DNA of 64,000 bases from Mycolicibacterium sp. CBMA 234 (GTDB taxonomy: Bacteria > Actinomycetota > Actinomycetes > Mycobacteriales > Mycobacteriaceae), in NCBI RefSeq assembly GCF_009729415.1, contig NZ_MPKW01000003.1:62001-126000 (forward strand), written 5' to 3'. The translations under genes were made by a program, and so were the position numbers. Below, piece by piece: positions 45,447 to 59,000 of this stretch. Below the pieces are notes generated by a model, which was not told the origin of the DNA, did not search any database, and saw only the letters and a program-made list of their open reading frames with translations. Position 1 is the stretch's first letter. Every line of letters starts with the position of its first letter.

Positions 45447-48400
45447 GTGTCCGGCTCGGGGCGTCAGATGGCTTTCGAAGACGGTGCGCTGCCGCTGACG
45501 CGAGCACAGTTGGACATTTGGCTGGCACAGGAAACCGGTCACTCCGGTACGGACTGGCAAATCGGCCTACTGATCAGGATCGAGGGTGCGCTGGACCGCG
45601 ACGCCCTGGAGTGGGCGGTCCGGCGCGCGATGCGAGAGGCCGAACCGGTCCGGGTGTCGTTCTTCGAAGAGGACGGCCACGTCTACCAGAAGGCCATCGA
45701 CTACCCGGACATCGAACTGGACTTCCACGACCTGCGCGGCGAGAGCGATCCGACGAGCGCCGCCCGGGAACTGGCCCTGACGATTCAGCGCACCCCAATG
45801 CCTTTCACCGGACCACTGTTCAAATACGCGTTGTTCCAGACGAATTCAACTGAGTACTACGCCTTCGGGTGCTACCACCACATCGTTGTCGATGCAGCCG
45901 GTATCGGGCTGCTCGGTAATCGCATCGCGGCGGTCTACTCCGCCGTCGTCACCGGAGAGCCCATCCCGCCGGCGTTCTTCAGTTCGTTGCAGGACCTGGT
46001 CGACAGTGAATCGGCCTACGAATCATCCAGTGACTATTCGGGTGACGAGGCCTACTGGACCGAGAATCTGCCGCCGAACAGCGGATCGAGCCCGTCGATG
46101 GCCGGCGCCGCCGACGAGCGGGATCAGAACTGGCGTTCGGAGCCCGTGCAGCTGGACCCCGCATTGCTCCGTCGGATCGACGAGTTGGCTCACGTGTGGA
46201 ACATGCCGCGCACGTCGGTCATCACGGCCGCGTGCGCGCTGTTGACGCGCGGCAGGGGTGGCGAAGGCAACGAGGTGGTGCTCGACTTCCCCGTCAGCCG
46301 GCGGATGACTCCCGAGTCAAAGACGTTGCCCGGCATGGCTGCCGGCGTCGTGCCTCTGGTGGTGAACGTCTCGCCGGGGGCGTCGGTGAGTGACTTCTGC
46401 GTCCACGTCGACACCCGGATTCGGGAAGCCCTGCAGCACCAGCGGTATCCGGTGCATGCGCTCGAGCGCAAGCTTCACCACGGCGGTACCGCGCCGCCGG
46501 CCGACCGGGTGGTCATCGACTTCTTCCCGCTGGCCTTCTCATTGGACTTCGGCGGCATCCCGGCCTCGGCGTCGATGAGCAACTCCGGTTTTGTGGGCGG
46601 ATTCGGATTCATCTTCTCGGGCCTCGGTGACAAGCTCTTCATCAGCACATTGGGTGCGGGACACCACTTCTCGGATCTGGACGTCGCCGATCTGGCGAGC
46701 CGGCTGGAACAGGTGTTGGTGGCGATGGCCGCCGACCCGGGCCGGCGGCTGTCGTCGATCGGGGTACTCGACGAGGCCGAGCGTGCCCGCATCGACGTGT
46801 GGGGCAACCGCGCGGAATTGAGCCGGTCGGTGTCCGCACCGCCGTCGATCCCGGCGGCGTTCGCCGCACAGGTGGTGCAGGTCCCGGACACCGTCGCGCT
46901 CAGCTGCGGCGACCGCTCATGGTCCTATCGCGAGCTTGACGACGCGTCCAACGGGCTGGCCCGGTGGCTGGCCGCCCAGGGCGCGGGTCCGGGACAGCGG
47001 GTGGCGCTGTTGTTGCCACGGACGGGCGACGCAATCGTCGCGATCCTGGCGGTGCTGAAAACCGGGGCGGCATACGTCGCGATCGATCCGGCAGTGCCGA
47101 CGGCGCGGAGGCAGTTCGTGCTGGGCGATGCCGCGCCGGTGGCCGCCGTCACGACCGCTGAGCTGCGGCCGGGCCTGGACGGATGTGGTCTGCCGATCCT
47201 TGAACTCGGCTCCAATGTTGTTGACAGCCAGCCTGTTACGGAACTGTCGGGGCCTGCTCCTGATGATGTGGCCTACATCATCTACACGTCGGGTACCACG
47301 GGAACGCCCAAGGGTGTGGCTGTTCCGCATCGCAACGTGATCCGGTTACTGCAGACGCTGGACGCCGACATGGCGCTCGACGGGCAGGTCTGGTCGCAGT
47401 GTCATTCGCTGGCCTTCGACTTCTCGGTATGGGAGATCTGGGGCGCGCTGCTGTACGGCGGACGGGTGGTCGTGGTGCCGGATGCGGTGGTGCGTTCGCC
47501 GGAAGACCTTCACGCGCTGCTGGTTTCGGAGCAGGTCACGTCGTTGAGCCAGACGCCGTCGGCGTTCTATGCGTTGCAGGCCGCCGATGCCGCACACCCC
47601 GAGTTCGGCGATCAGCTGAAGCTCGAGGTCGTGGTCTTCGGTGGCGAAGCCCTTGAGCCGCAACGGCTTCAATCATGGCTGCAGAAACATCCGGGTCTGC
47701 CGCGGATGATCAACATGTATGGGATTACCGAGACGACGGTGCACGCGTCGTTCCGGGAGATTTCCCCCGGTGATGCTGACAACGTGGTCAGCCCCATCGG
47801 GGGACCGCTGGCACATCTGGCCTTCTTTGTGCTCGATGTCTGGCTGCAGCCGGTGCCGGCCGGCGTGGTTGGCGAGCTGTACGTGGCCGGCGCCGGTTTG
47901 TCTTACGGCTACATCGGCCGGGCCGGTCTGTCCGCTACCCGGTTCGTGGCGTGCCCGTTCGGGGCGCCGGGGGAGCGCATGTACCGCACCGGCGACCTGG
48001 TGCGGTGGAACACCGACGGCGAGCTCGAGTACCTGGGGCGCGCCGATGAGCAGGTGAAGATTCGCGGCTACCGCATCGAACTCGGGGAAATCCAGGCAGC
48101 GCTGAATGAGCTGGACGGGGTCGAACAAGCGGTGGTGATCGCCCGCGAGGACCGGCCCGGTGACAAGCGACTGGTCGGATACCTCACTGGCACAGCCGAT
48201 CCCGTCGATGTGCGGGCCGCTCTCGCCGAGCGGCTGCCGTCGTACATGGTGCCGTCCGCTGTGGTGGTGATCGACGCGTTGCCGTTGACGGTCAACGGCA
48301 AGCTCGACACCCGGGCCCTGCCGGCACCCGAATATCAGGGCGTGGAGTCGTACCGGGCTCCGGCCGATGCGGTCGAGGAGATTCTGGCCGGCATCTATGC

Positions 48401-50048
48401 GCAGGTGTTGGGGCTGGAGCGGGTCGGTGTCGACGAGTCGTTCTTCGAGTTGGGCGGCGACAGCATTTTGTCGATGCAGGTGGTCGCCCGGGCGCGGGCG
48501 GCCGGGGTGCTGTGCCGGCCGCGCGACATCTTCGTCGAACAGACAGTGGCCCGGCTGGCCCGGGTCGCCGTGGTCGCCGAAGGTGACGGAGCGGTGGTCG
48601 ACGATGGTGTCGGTCCGGTGCCGGCCACGCCGATCATCCGGTGGCTTCAGGGGCTGGAAGCATCAGGAAGCCCGGTGGATCAGTTCAACCAGACGGTGGT
48701 GGTGCAGTCGCCCACCGGCACCAGCGAGACCGACGTGCTGGTGATGCTGCAGGCCTTGCTGGATCACCACGCCATGTTGCGACTGCGCGTCGATGACGAT
48801 GCTGCGGGAGATTGGTCGCTGGCGGTGCCCGAGGCCGGGTCGGTGGATGCGCGAGACTGCCTGATGACCGTCGACGTGTTGTCCGACGAGGCCATCGTGG
48901 CGGCACGAGACCGACTCGACCCGTCCGCCGGCCTGATGTTCAGTGCGGTGTGGGTACAGTCCACCGGCCGTCTGCTGGCCATCGTGCACCATCTGGCCGT
49001 CGATGGTGTTTCGTGGCGAATCCTGTTGGAGGACCTCAATATTGCGTGGGCACAGCACCGCGTCGGTCAGATCCCGGTATTGCCGGATCAAGGGACGTCC
49101 TTCGCGCGGTGGGGGTCGCTGCTGACCGAGTACGCGCACCGCCCGGACATTGTGGCGCACGAGCAGGTATGGCGGCAGCTGGCCGCGACGCAGGATGTCT
49201 TGCCCGATGTGTGCCCCGAGATGGACACATTGGCCACTGCCGGGAACCTGACGATGGACCTGGATATCGAGACCACCCGCACGCTGCTCGGTGAGGCGCC
49301 GGCGGCGTTCCATACCGGTGTGCACGAAATCCTGTTGATCGCATTCGGATTGGCGTTGTCGGAATTCTTCGGCACCGGTTCCGCACCGATCGGCGTCGAC
49401 GTGGAGGGCCATGGACGCGAGGAAGGTCTCGGTGGAAGTGGCGGTCAAAGTATCGACCTGTCCCGCACCGTAGGGTGGTTCACCGCCAAATACCCGGTCG
49501 CGTTGGCCGTCGGCGGGCTGGACTGGAACCGGGTGGTGACCGGTGACGCGAATCTGGGATCAGTGCTCAAAGACGCCAAGGAGCAACTTCGGGCCATGCC
49601 CGACGGCCTGAGCTACGGGGCGCTGCGGTACCTGAACAGTGGTGTCGACCTGCCCGGAGCAGATCCGACCATCGGCTTCAACTACCTTGGGCGCCAAGGT
49701 GCTACGTCAGCCGAGACATCAGGTGACTTGTGGCAGATCGCCTGGGACGGCCTGGCTGGTGTCAGCCCGACTGTGCGGTCGCGAATGGCATTGGTACACA
49801 CTTTGGAACTCAACGCCGGCACAGTGGACACCGATGCCGGCCCGATCTTGCATGCCGGGTGGACCTGGGCGCCGTCGGCGCTCAATCATGCGCAGGTGAA
49901 GCGGCTGGGTCAGCTGTGGTTCGACGCGCTGACCGGCATCTGCGCGCACGTGAGAGGTGGTGGCGGCGGGTTGACCCCTTCCGACATTGCTGTTGGGCTG
50001 AACCAGCAGCAGATCGACGAGCTTGCGCGCCAGTATGCGGATAGCTGA
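45447..50048 (+). CDS. mps1: NRPS, single module C-A(Thr-like)-T-E
   Basis: The 1533-residue protein has a starter-type C domain (residues 10-440; HHIVVDAAG at ~143, where the usual Gly of HHxxxDG is Ala), then an A domain ([11 protein letters not shown] ~613), T (LGGDSILSM ~1003) and E ([13 protein letters not shown] ~1181). The ten specificity residues read by GrsA alignment are DFWSVGMVHK, close to the Thr code DFWNIGMVHK. The starter C probably accepts an acyl group, perhaps from the nearby PKS; E would make D-(allo)Thr. No thioesterase is present. GTG start; it overlaps mps2. Compared with GPL Mps1 (two modules, Phe first) this is a different first step. Confidence 0.92.
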   Translation: MSGSGRQMAFEDGALPLTRAQLDIWLAQETGHSGTDWQIGLLIRIEGALDRDALEWAVRRAMREAEPVRVSFFEEDGHVYQKAIDYPDIELDFHDLRGESDPTSAARELALTIQRTPMPFTGPLFKYALFQTNSTEYYAFGCYHHIVVDAAGIGLLGNRIAAVYSAVVTGEPIPPAFFSSLQDLVDSESAYESSSDYSGDEAYWTENLPPNSGSSPSMAGAADERDQNWRSEPVQLDPALLRRIDELAHVWNMPRTSVITAACALLTRGRGGEGNEVVLDFPVSRRMTPESKTLPGMAAGVVPLVVNVSPGASVSDFCVHVDTRIREALQHQRYPVHALERKLHHGGTAPPADRVVIDFFPLAFSLDFGGIPASASMSNSGFVGGFGFIFSGLGDKLFISTLGAGHHFSDLDVADLASRLEQVLVAMAADPGRRLSSIGVLDEAERARIDVWGNRAELSRSVSAPPSIPAAFAAQVVQVPDTVALSCGDRSWSYRELDDASNGLARWLAAQGAGPGQRVALLLPRTGDAIVAILAVLKTGAAYVAIDPAVPTARRQFVLGDAAPVAAVTTAELRPGLDGCGLPILELGSNVVDSQPVTELSGPAPDDVAYIIYTSGTTGTPKGVAVPHRNVIRLLQTLDADMALDGQVWSQCHSLAFDFSVWEIWGALLYGGRVVVVPDAVVRSPEDLHALLVSEQVTSLSQTPSAFYALQAADAAHPEFGDQLKLEVVVFGGEALEPQRLQSWLQKHPGLPRMINMYGITETTVHASFREISPGDADNVVSPIGGPLAHLAFFVLDVWLQPVPAGVVGELYVAGAGLSYGYIGRAGLSATRFVACPFGAPGERMYRTGDLVRWNTDGELEYLGRADEQVKIRGYRIELGEIQAALNELDGVEQAVVIAREDRPGDKRLVGYLTGTADPVDVRAALAERLPSYMVPSAVVVIDALPLTVNGKLDTRALPAPEYQGVESYRAPADAVEEILAGIYAQVLGLERVGVDESFFELGGDSILSMQVVARARAAGVLCRPRDIFVEQTVARLARVAVVAEGDGAVVDDGVGPVPATPIIRWLQGLEASGSPVDQFNQTVVVQSPTGTSETDVLVMLQALLDHHAMLRLRVDDDAAGDWSLAVPEAGSVDARDCLMTVDVLSDEAIVAARDRLDPSAGLMFSAVWVQSTGRLLAIVHHLAVDGVSWRILLEDLNIAWAQHRVGQIPVLPDQGTSFARWGSLLTEYAHRPDIVAHEQVWRQLAATQDVLPDVCPEMDTLATAGNLTMDLDIETTRTLLGEAPAAFHTGVHEILLIAFGLALSEFFGTGSAPIGVDVEGHGREEGLGGSGGQSIDLSRTVGWFTAKYPVALAVGGLDWNRVVTGDANLGSVLKDAKEQLRAMPDGLSYGALRYLNSGVDLPGADPTIGFNYLGRQGATSAETSGDLWQIAWDGLAGVSPTVRSRMALVHTLELNAGTVDTDAGPILHAGWTWAPSALNHAQVKRLGQLWFDALTGICAHVRGGGGGLTPSDIAVGLNQQQIDELARQYADS

Positions 50049-53000
50049 CGTTCTGCCGCTGACCCCGCTGCAACAGGGACTGTTGTTCCACGCCAGCACA
50101 GGGCTGAGTTCTGGCGATGATGTTTACGCGGTGCAGCTGTACCTCACCTTGACCGGTGAACTCGACCAGCAGCGTCTGCGCCAGGCTGTGCAGACAGTGG
50201 TGACTCGGCACCCACACCTGGCGGCGCGCTTCTCCCAGCAGTTCGCCGAGCCGGTGCAAGTGATCCCGGCGGATCCTGTTGTGCCGTGGCGTTATGCGGA
50301 CCTGGCCACCGACGGCGGTGATGTGGACGCGCAGATCACGCAGCTGTGCGCCGAAGAACGCGCCGCCGTCTGCGACCTCGACGCGCAATTGGCGTTCCGG
50401 GCGGCGTTGGTACGCACCGCAGCCGACGAGCACCGGCTGGTGTTGACCAATCACCACATCGTGCTCGACGGTTGGTCGCTGCCGATTCTGCTGGGTGAGA
50501 TATTTGCCGGCTACTACGGCCAGCGGTTGGCGCCGGCGCCGCCCTATCGCAGGTTCGTCAGCTGGCTGGCCGGCCGAGACCTCGACGCAGCGCGCTCGGC
50601 GTGGGGAGAGGTGCTGTCCGGTTTCGACACTCCGACCCTGGTCGGCCTGTCGGGCCAGCTCGGACCGGGCCGACGCAATGTCGCCACGTTCCAGCTGTCT
50701 GCGGAAACCACAAGGGCCATTGGTGATTTGGCAAGGCCTTGTCACACCACCGTCAGTACGGTGCTGCAGGGCGCTTACGCGCGGGTTTTGATGTCGATGA
50801 CCGGCAACCCGGATGTCGCGTTCGGCACGACCGTCTCGGGGCGGCCCGACGAGGTGTTCGGCGCGGGTTCGATGGTCGGCCTGTTGATCAACACAGTCCC
50901 GGTGCGCGCGAACATGACGGTGACGACCACCACCGCAGACTTGCTGTCGCAGCTGCGGGACGTCCACAGCCAGACCCTTGATCATCAGCACTTGGCACTC
51001 AACGAGATTCACCGCATCACCGGTCAGGATCTTCTGTTCGACACGTTCTTCGTGTACGAGAACTATCCGCTCGACGCCGCCCAGTTCTCGGGCGCCGACG
51101 GATTGGCCGTCACCAACTTCGAGCACCGCGAGTACAACCACTATCCGATCGCCATTCAAGCTCTGCCGGGCCACGAACTGACCCTGCGCATCGAATACGA
51201 CGCCGAAGTGTTCGACGGGGCCGGTATCGAGGCACTGGTCGAGCGGTTCAAGCGGGTGCTTGCGGCGATGATCGCTGACCCCGCAACGCCGTTGGCGACC
51301 ATCGACCTGCTTGACGACGGCGAGCTGGCCCGCCTGGACCGGTGGAGCAACGTCGCGGTGTTGAGTGAACCGCCGTCGGCGCCGGTGTCGATCCCGGCGA
51401 TGTTCGCGGCGCAGGTTGAGCGGATACCGGATGCGTTGGCGCTTACCTGGGGTGAGCGGTCGTGGACGTACCGCGAACTCGATGAGGCCACCAACCGCTT
51501 CGCACACCTGTTGGCCGACAAGGGAGTTGGTCCGGGCCAGCGGGTTGCGCTGCTGCTGCCGCGGTCGGGTCAAGCGATCATGGCGATTCTGGCCGTGCTG
51601 AAAACCGGTGCGGCGTATGTGCCGATCGATCCAGCTGCACCCGGAGCGCGGATGGACCTGGTGCTCGGTGATGCCGCGCCGATGGCCGCGATCACCCTGC
51701 CCGAGTTGGCCGGGCGCCTGGAGGGCCAGGACCTCCGGATCATCGACGTGAACGACCCCGCGGTCGAGAACCAGCCGAGCACCGCGCTGCCGGCACCGTC
51801 GCCCGATGACCTCGCGTATCTGATCTACACCTCGGGCACCACCGGGGTGCCCAAGGGCGTGGCGATCGTGCACCACAACGTCACTCACCTGTTGGCGGCG
51901 ATGGCCGCCAATTTCGATCTGGCCGAGCAGGTTTGGTCGCTGTGGCATTCGCTGGCCTTCGATGTCTCGGTCTGCGAGATGTGGGGTGCGCTGCTCTACG
52001 GCGGCCGGTTGGTGGTGGTGTCCGAATCGGTGGCCCGTGCGCCGGAGGAATTCCATGCGCTGCTGGTCAAGGAACAGGTCACCGTCCTGAGCCAGACGCC
52101 GTCAGCCTTCTACGCATTGCAGACCGCCGACGCCCTGGCGCCTGAGCTCGGGCGTCAGCTGCAGCTGACGGCGGTGATCTTCGCCGGTGAAGCGCTTGAA
52201 CCGCAACGGCTTCGGACCTGGCTGGACAATCACCCCGGTGGGCCGCGGCTGCTCAACCTGTACGGCACCACCGAGACGACGGTGCATGCCTCGTTCCGGG
52301 AGATCGTGGGCGTTGACGCCGACAGCGATGTCAGTCCGGTCGGCGGTCCGCTGCCCGACCTGGCGTTCTTCGTGCTGGACCGGTGGTTGCGGCCGGTGCC
52401 GGCCGGCGTGGTCGGCGAACTGTATGTGGCCGGTGCCCAAGCGGGCCTTGGGTATTGGCGACGGCCCGGGCTGTCGTCGACGAGGTTTGTGGCGTGCCCG
52501 TTCGGGGCGTCGGGGGAGCGCATGTACCGCACCGGAGACCTGGTGTGGTGGGGTGCCGACGGCGAGTTGCGGTATGTGGGCCGTGCCGACGAGCAGGTCA
52601 AGATCCGCGGCTACCGCATCGAATTGGGTGAGGTCCGAGCGATTTTGGCGAGCGTGGACGGAGTCGAGCAGGCGGTGGTCATCGCCCGCGAGGACCGTCC
52701 GGGAGACAAACGTCTGGTGGGCTATATCACCGGCGAGGCCGATCCGGCCAAGGCGCGGACCGAGCTGGCCGAACGGCTGCCGGAATACATGGTCCCGACC
52801 GCGATCATCGCGATCGATGCCTTGCCGTTGACGGTCAACGGAAAACTGGACCGGCGCGCGCTGCCGGCCCCCGATTATCAGGACACCGACCGTTATCGCG
52901 CCCCGTCCACCGCGGTCGAAGAGATTCTGGCCGGCATCTACGCCCGGGTACTGGGGTTTGAGTCGGCGGCCGTCAGTGTTGATGACTCGTTCTTCGACCT

Positions 53001-56000
53001 AGGCGGTGACTCACTGTCGGCGATGCGCCTGATCGCAGCGGTCAATACCGGTCTGAATACCGGTCTTTCGGTACGCACACTGTTCGAGGCGCCGTCGGTC
53101 GCCCAGTTGGCGCTGCGGATCGGCGGCGGCGAGAACCAACTGGAGCCGTTGGTCGCCATGGAGCGACCCGAGATCATCCCACTGTCGTTCTCCCAGAACC
53201 GATTGTGGTTCTTGGACCAATTGCAGGGCCCGTCACCGACCTACAACATGCCGGTCGGATTGCGGCTGCAGGGGCACCTGAACGTTGCGGCCCTGGGTGC
53301 GGCGCTGGCCGACGTGGTGAGCCGCCACGAGAGCCTGCGCACGCTCTTCGTGGCACCCGAGGGCATACCGCGGCAACTGGTCATGCCCGCCGAGGAGGCG
53401 AGCTTCGGGTGGGATGTCATCGATGCGAGCGGCTGGTCGGAAGCTGAACTGGAGGACGCCGTCGGCGCCGTGGCGCGTCACCCGTTCGACCTCTCGGCTG
53501 AAATCCCCATGCAGGCCAGGCTTTTCCGGATCAGCGAAACCGAACACGTCGTGGTGTCGGTGGCTCACCACATTGCTGCCGACGGCCTGTCGATGGGTCC
53601 GCTGGTACGTGACCTGGGGATCGCCTATCTGTGCCGGTGCGCCGGGTTGGCCCCCGCGTGGGCCGAATTACCGGTCCAATACGTCGATTACACGTTGTGG
53701 CAGCGCGCGCAGTTCGGGCATCTGGATGACAGTGACAGCCTGATCGCCGCGCAACTCGAGTACTGGCGCGCTGCGTTGGCGGGCATGCCGGAGCGGCTGC
53801 AGCTGCCCACCGACCGGCCTTACCCGGCGGTCGCTGACCAGCGCGGTGCCGTGGTCTCGTGGCAGTGGCCCGTTGAATTGCAGCAGCGGATCGCGCGGGT
53901 TGCGCGCGAGCACAATGCGACCAGCTTCATGCTGGTTCAGGCCGCTCTGTCGGTGCTGCTGGGCAGGCTCAGTGCGAGTTCCGATGTCGCCGTTGGCTTT
54001 CCGATCGGCGGGCGCCGTGACTCGGCACTCGACGACCTGGTGGGATTCTTCGTCAACACCTTGGTGTTGCGGGTCGACGTGGGTGGCGATCCGACCGTTT
54101 CCGAGCTACTGGCTCAGGTGCGCGCGCGCAGCCTTGCGGCCTACGAACACCAGGATGTTCCCTTTGAAGTCGTCGTCGAGCAGCTCAATCCGACTCGATC
54201 GCTGAATCATCACCCCCTGGTCCAGGTGATGCTGGCCTGGCGCAACCTGCCCGCTGAGGCCGGCGAGCAGATCGCGATGGCGCTGGGGGACCTGCAAGTC
54301 AGCCAAATCCCACTCGGAACCCACACCGCCCGTGTCGATCTCGCGTTCTCGCTGGATGAACGCTGGACCGCAGCCGGCGAGCCCACCGGCATCGCCGGCA
54401 TGGTCGAGTTCCGTACCGACGTGTTCGACGAGGCCAGCATCGACGCTCTGATCGAGCGCCTGCAGCGAGTGCTGGAGGCGATGGTCACCGACCCGACCCA
54501 GCGGCTGTCGGCAGTCGAGGTCCTCGGTGCCGCTGAGCACACCCGCCTCGACCAGCTCGGCAACCGCGCGTTGCTGTGCAGCCCAGTGCCGGATGCGATG
54601 TCGATTCCCGCGTTGTTCACCATGCAGGTGAACCGTGCCCCGGACGCCGTCGCACTGACCGACGGCGAGGTGTCGATGACCTACCGGGAACTCGACGATG
54701 CCGCTGATCGGTTCGCGCACTTGCTTTCCGGCGCCGGTGTCGGCGCCGGTGACTGTGTCGGGTTGATGCTGGAGCGGTCGGCGCAGGCCGTCGTCGCCAT
54801 GCTGGCGGCGTTAAAGGTCGGGGCGTCCTATCTGGCGATGGACCCGGCGCTGCCCGACGCCCGGATCGCTTTCATGCTGACCGACGCGACGCCGGTCGCC
54901 GTCATCAGCACCGTGGAAATGCGGTCGCGGCTGGCCGGTCATGAGGTTGCGATCGTGGCAATCCCCGACATCGAGGTCCTTTGTGACCCAACGCAACCCA
55001 CCACCGCAGTGCCCTATCCGGACCCCGACTGCATTGCCTACCTGATCTACACCTCGGGCACGACCGGCACACCGAAGGGCGTGGCGATCTCCCACCGCAA
55101 CCTGGCGCATCTGTCGGATTCGCCGCCGATCGGCCTACCGGCGGATCAGGTGTGGACGCAGTGTCATTCGTACGCGTTCGACTTCTCGGTGTGGGAGATC
55201 TGGGCCGCGTTGCTGGGCGGCGCACGGTTGGTCGTCGTGCCCGATTCGGTGACCCGCTCGCCGGATGACTTCCACGACCTGCTGGTCCGCGAACAGGTCA
55301 ATGTCCTCACTCAGACCCCGTCCGCGGTGAATGCTCTTCGGCCGCAGGGGCTGGAGTCGGTGGCGCTCCTACTCGGTGGTGAGGCCTGCCACGCCGAGGT
55401 TGTGGACAAATGGGCGCCCGGCCGCGTCGTGATCAACGCGTACGGCCCGACCGAGGCGACGGTGTACGCGTCGATGAGTACGCCGCTGGAGCCGGGTTCG
55501 GCGGGCGCGGGCGTGGCGCCGATCGGAGCACCGGTGCTGACCGCGGCACTGTTCGTGCTCGACGAGCAGCTGCGGCAGGTACCCGAAGGGGTGGTCGGCG
55601 AACTGTATGTCGTCGGCCGCGGGGTGGGCGTCGGCTACATCGGCCGGAGCGCGTTGACGGCGTCGCGGTTTGTGGCCTGCCCGTTCGGTGAGCCGGGCAC
55701 CCGCATGTATCGCACGGGTGACCTGGTGCGATGGCGCGCCGACGGGCAGCTCGACTACATGGGCCGTGCCGATGAGCAGGTCAAGATCCGTGGCTACCGC
55801 ATCGAACTCGGGGAAATCCAGTCAGCGCTAGGCGAATTGGACGGTGTCGAGCAAGCGGTGGTGATTGCCCGCGAGGACCGCCCCGGTGATCTGCGTCTGG
55901 TCGGCTATGTCACCGGTACTGCCGATCCGGTCAAGGCGCGCGCCGCGCTGGCCGAACGGCTTCCGGCGTACATGGTTCCGGCCGCGGTGCTGTCTGTGCC

Positions 56001-59000
56001 GGCGGTGCCGCTGACGGTCAGCGGAAAGCTCGACAAGCGGGCGCTACCGGCGCCGGATTATCAAGGCAGCGACGACTATCGAGCGCCGAGCACGCTCACC
56101 GAGGAGATCCTGGCCGGGATATTCGCCCAGGTGCTGGGTGTCGAGCGGGTTGGGGTGGATGACTCGTTCTTCGATCTGGGTGGCGATTCGCTGTCAGCCA
56201 TGCGCTTGGTCGCCGCGGTGAACAGCAGCCTCGATGCTGCGATCGCCGTGCGCGTCCTTTTCGAGGCGCCCACCATCTCCCAGCTGGCGCCGCGTATCGA
56301 CGGGGACGGTGCCCCGTCGCGGCCGTTGGTTGCCGGCCCACGGCCGGAGATTGTGCCACTGTCGTTCGCCCAGAGCCGTTTGTGGTTCATCGACCAATTC
56401 CAGGGCCCGTCACCGACTTACAACATCGCCGTGGCGTTGCGGCTGCATGGGCAGTTGGATGCCGATGCCCTGGGGCTGGCGCTCGGCGATGTGGTCGACC
56501 GTCAGGAAAGCCTGCGCACGGTGTTCCCCGAGGTGGAAGGCGTCCCGCGGCAGTTGGTCGTCCCGCGGGCGGAAGCTGACTTCGGTTGGGACGTCGTCGA
56601 GGCCACTGGCTGGTCGGAACGTGAACTGGGTGCGGGCATCGATTCCGTCGCACGCTATACGTTCGAGCTGTCGACCGAAATCCCTATGCGTGCCAAGCTT
56701 TTCCGGCTGGCCGCGGATGAGCACGTGCTGGTGGCCGTGGTGCACCACATCGCCGGTGATGGTTCGTCGATCACCCCGCTGGTGCGTGACCTGGGTGTGG
56801 CGTACGCCGGCCGATGTGCCGGAGAGACCCCCTGCTGGGCCGAAATGCCGGTGCAGTATGCCGATTACACGTTGTGGCAGCGCGCCCAGTTGGGCGAGCT
56901 GACCGATGGCGACAGCCGCATCTCCGCGGAGTTGGCGTATTGGGAGGACGCTCTGGCGGACATGCCGGAGCGGCTGCAATTGCCCACAGATCGGCCCTAT
57001 CCCTTGGTGGCGGACTACGACGGTGCCCGCCTCGAGATCGATTGGCCGGTCGAGCTGCAGCAGCAGGTCTCCAGGGTCGCCCGTGAGCACAACGCGACGA
57101 GCTTCATGGTGATGCAGACCGCATTGGCGGTATTGCTGTCGAACCTGAGCGCGAATCCTGATGTGGCGGTGGGGTTCCCGATCGCCGGTCGCAGTGATGC
57201 CGCGCTGGACGATTTGGTGGGATTCTTCGTCAACACCCTGGTGCTGCGGGTCGACCTGGCCGGCAATCCCACGTTCGCCGAGCTGCTGGCCCAGGTACGA
57301 CGCCGCAGTCTGTCGGCGTACGAGCATCAGGACGTGCCGTTCGAGGTGCTGGTGGAACGGCTCAAGCCGACGCGAAGTCTGACCCATCACCCACTGGTGC
57401 AGGTGCTGTTGGCCTGGCAGAACTTTGCGTGGCAGGACAGTGATGCTGCCGGGCTGACGTTGGGCGACCTGACTGTCGAGCCCATGCCGGTGGATACCCG
57501 GACTGCCCGGATGGACCTCACTTTCACTCTGTCTGAACGCTGGAACGAGGCCGGCGAGCCGGCCGGGATCGGTGGTTCTGTCGAATTCCGCACCGACGTA
57601 TTCGACGAGTCCACTGTGGAAACACTGGTCGACCGTTGGCAGCGGGTGGTGGCGGCGTTGACCGCCGACCCGACACGAATGTTGTCGATGGTGGACGTTC
57701 TCGATCAGGACGAGCACACCCTCCTCGACGAGGTAGGCAACCGCGCCGTGCTGACCCAGTCGGCGCCGAGCCAGGAGTCGATTGCGGCGGTGTTCGCGGA
57801 GCAGGTGCAGCGCACGCCCGATGCTGCGGCAGTCACGTTCGAGGGGCGGTCGCTGACCTACCGCGAGCTGGACGAGGCGGCCAACCGGGCGGCGAATGTG
57901 TTGGTCGCCAAGGGCGTTGGGGCCGGTCAGCGGGTCGCGTTGTTGCTGCCGCGCTCCGACGAGGCGATCGTGGCGATGGTCGCGGTCGTCAAGACGGGGG
58001 CGGCATACGTTCCCATCGACCCGGCGGTGCCGTTGTCGCGCATGCAGTTCGTACTCGGTGACTCCAGGCCGATCGCGGCGATCACCACCGCCGATCTCAC
58101 CGATCGGCTTGCCGGACAAGACCTTTCAATCATCGATATCCGTGATCTAGACGGCGCTGCGGCCGGCCCTGGTTTGGGCGCGGCGGTGGCTGGACCTGGC
58201 GCGGACGATGTCGCCTACATCATCTACACGTCGGGCACCACGGGAACGCCGAAGGGCGTTGCGATCCCGCATCGCAACGTGATTCGGCTCCTCGAGACGC
58301 TTGACCTCGACATGGATCTGTCCGGCCAGGTGTGGTCGCAGTGCCATTCGCTGGCCTTCGACTTCTCGGTGTGGGAGATCTGGGGCGCGCTGCTGTACGG
58401 CGGTCGGGTGGTCGTGGTGCCCGATCAGGTGGTGCGGTCGGCGGAAGATCTTCTGGCCCTGCTGGTTTCAGAGGGTGTCACGTCCTTGAGTCAGACGCCG
58501 TCGGCGTTCTATGCGTTGCAGGCGGCTGATTCGGCGCAGCCTGAGCTCGGCAGTCAGTTGAAGCTCGAGGCTGTGGTGTTCGGCGGGGAAGCACTGGAAC
58601 CGAATCGGCTGCGGCCGTGGGTGGATAACCATCCAGGCCTGCCACGTCTGATCAACATGTACGGCATCACCGAGACGACGGTGCATGCTTCGTTCCGGGA
58701 GATCGTCCATGGTGACGTCGAGGTTCCGGTCAGCCCGATCGGTGTGCCGTTGGGCCACCTGGGTTTCTTTGTCCTGGATCGGCTGCTGCGCCGAGTGCCG
58801 ACGGGTGTGGTCGGGGAGCTCTACGTGGCCGGCGCCGGGGTGGCGGACGGGTATATCGGTCGGGCCGGTCTGTCCGCGACCCGGTTTGTGGCGTGTCCGT
58901 TCGGTGCGCCGGGGGCGCGGATGTACCGCACCGGCGACCTGATGGCTTGGGGTTCCGACGGTGAACTGCGCTACATGGGGCGCGCCGACGAGCAGGTCAA

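Noticed and set aside
50023..50034. TTG start four codons upstream of the chosen mps2 start
   Set aside because: The ATG at 50035 begins just before the family N-terminus ([11 protein letters not shown]) and overlaps the mps1 stop in the usual coupled manner.
49882..52056. Very long antisense open frames, for example 724 codons opposite mps1/mps2, and others opposite fadD, fadE5 and the GMC gene
   Set aside because: They have no recognisable domains, are Arg/His/Gly-rich as expected of shadow frames in GC-rich DNA, and the other strand encodes clear conserved proteins.
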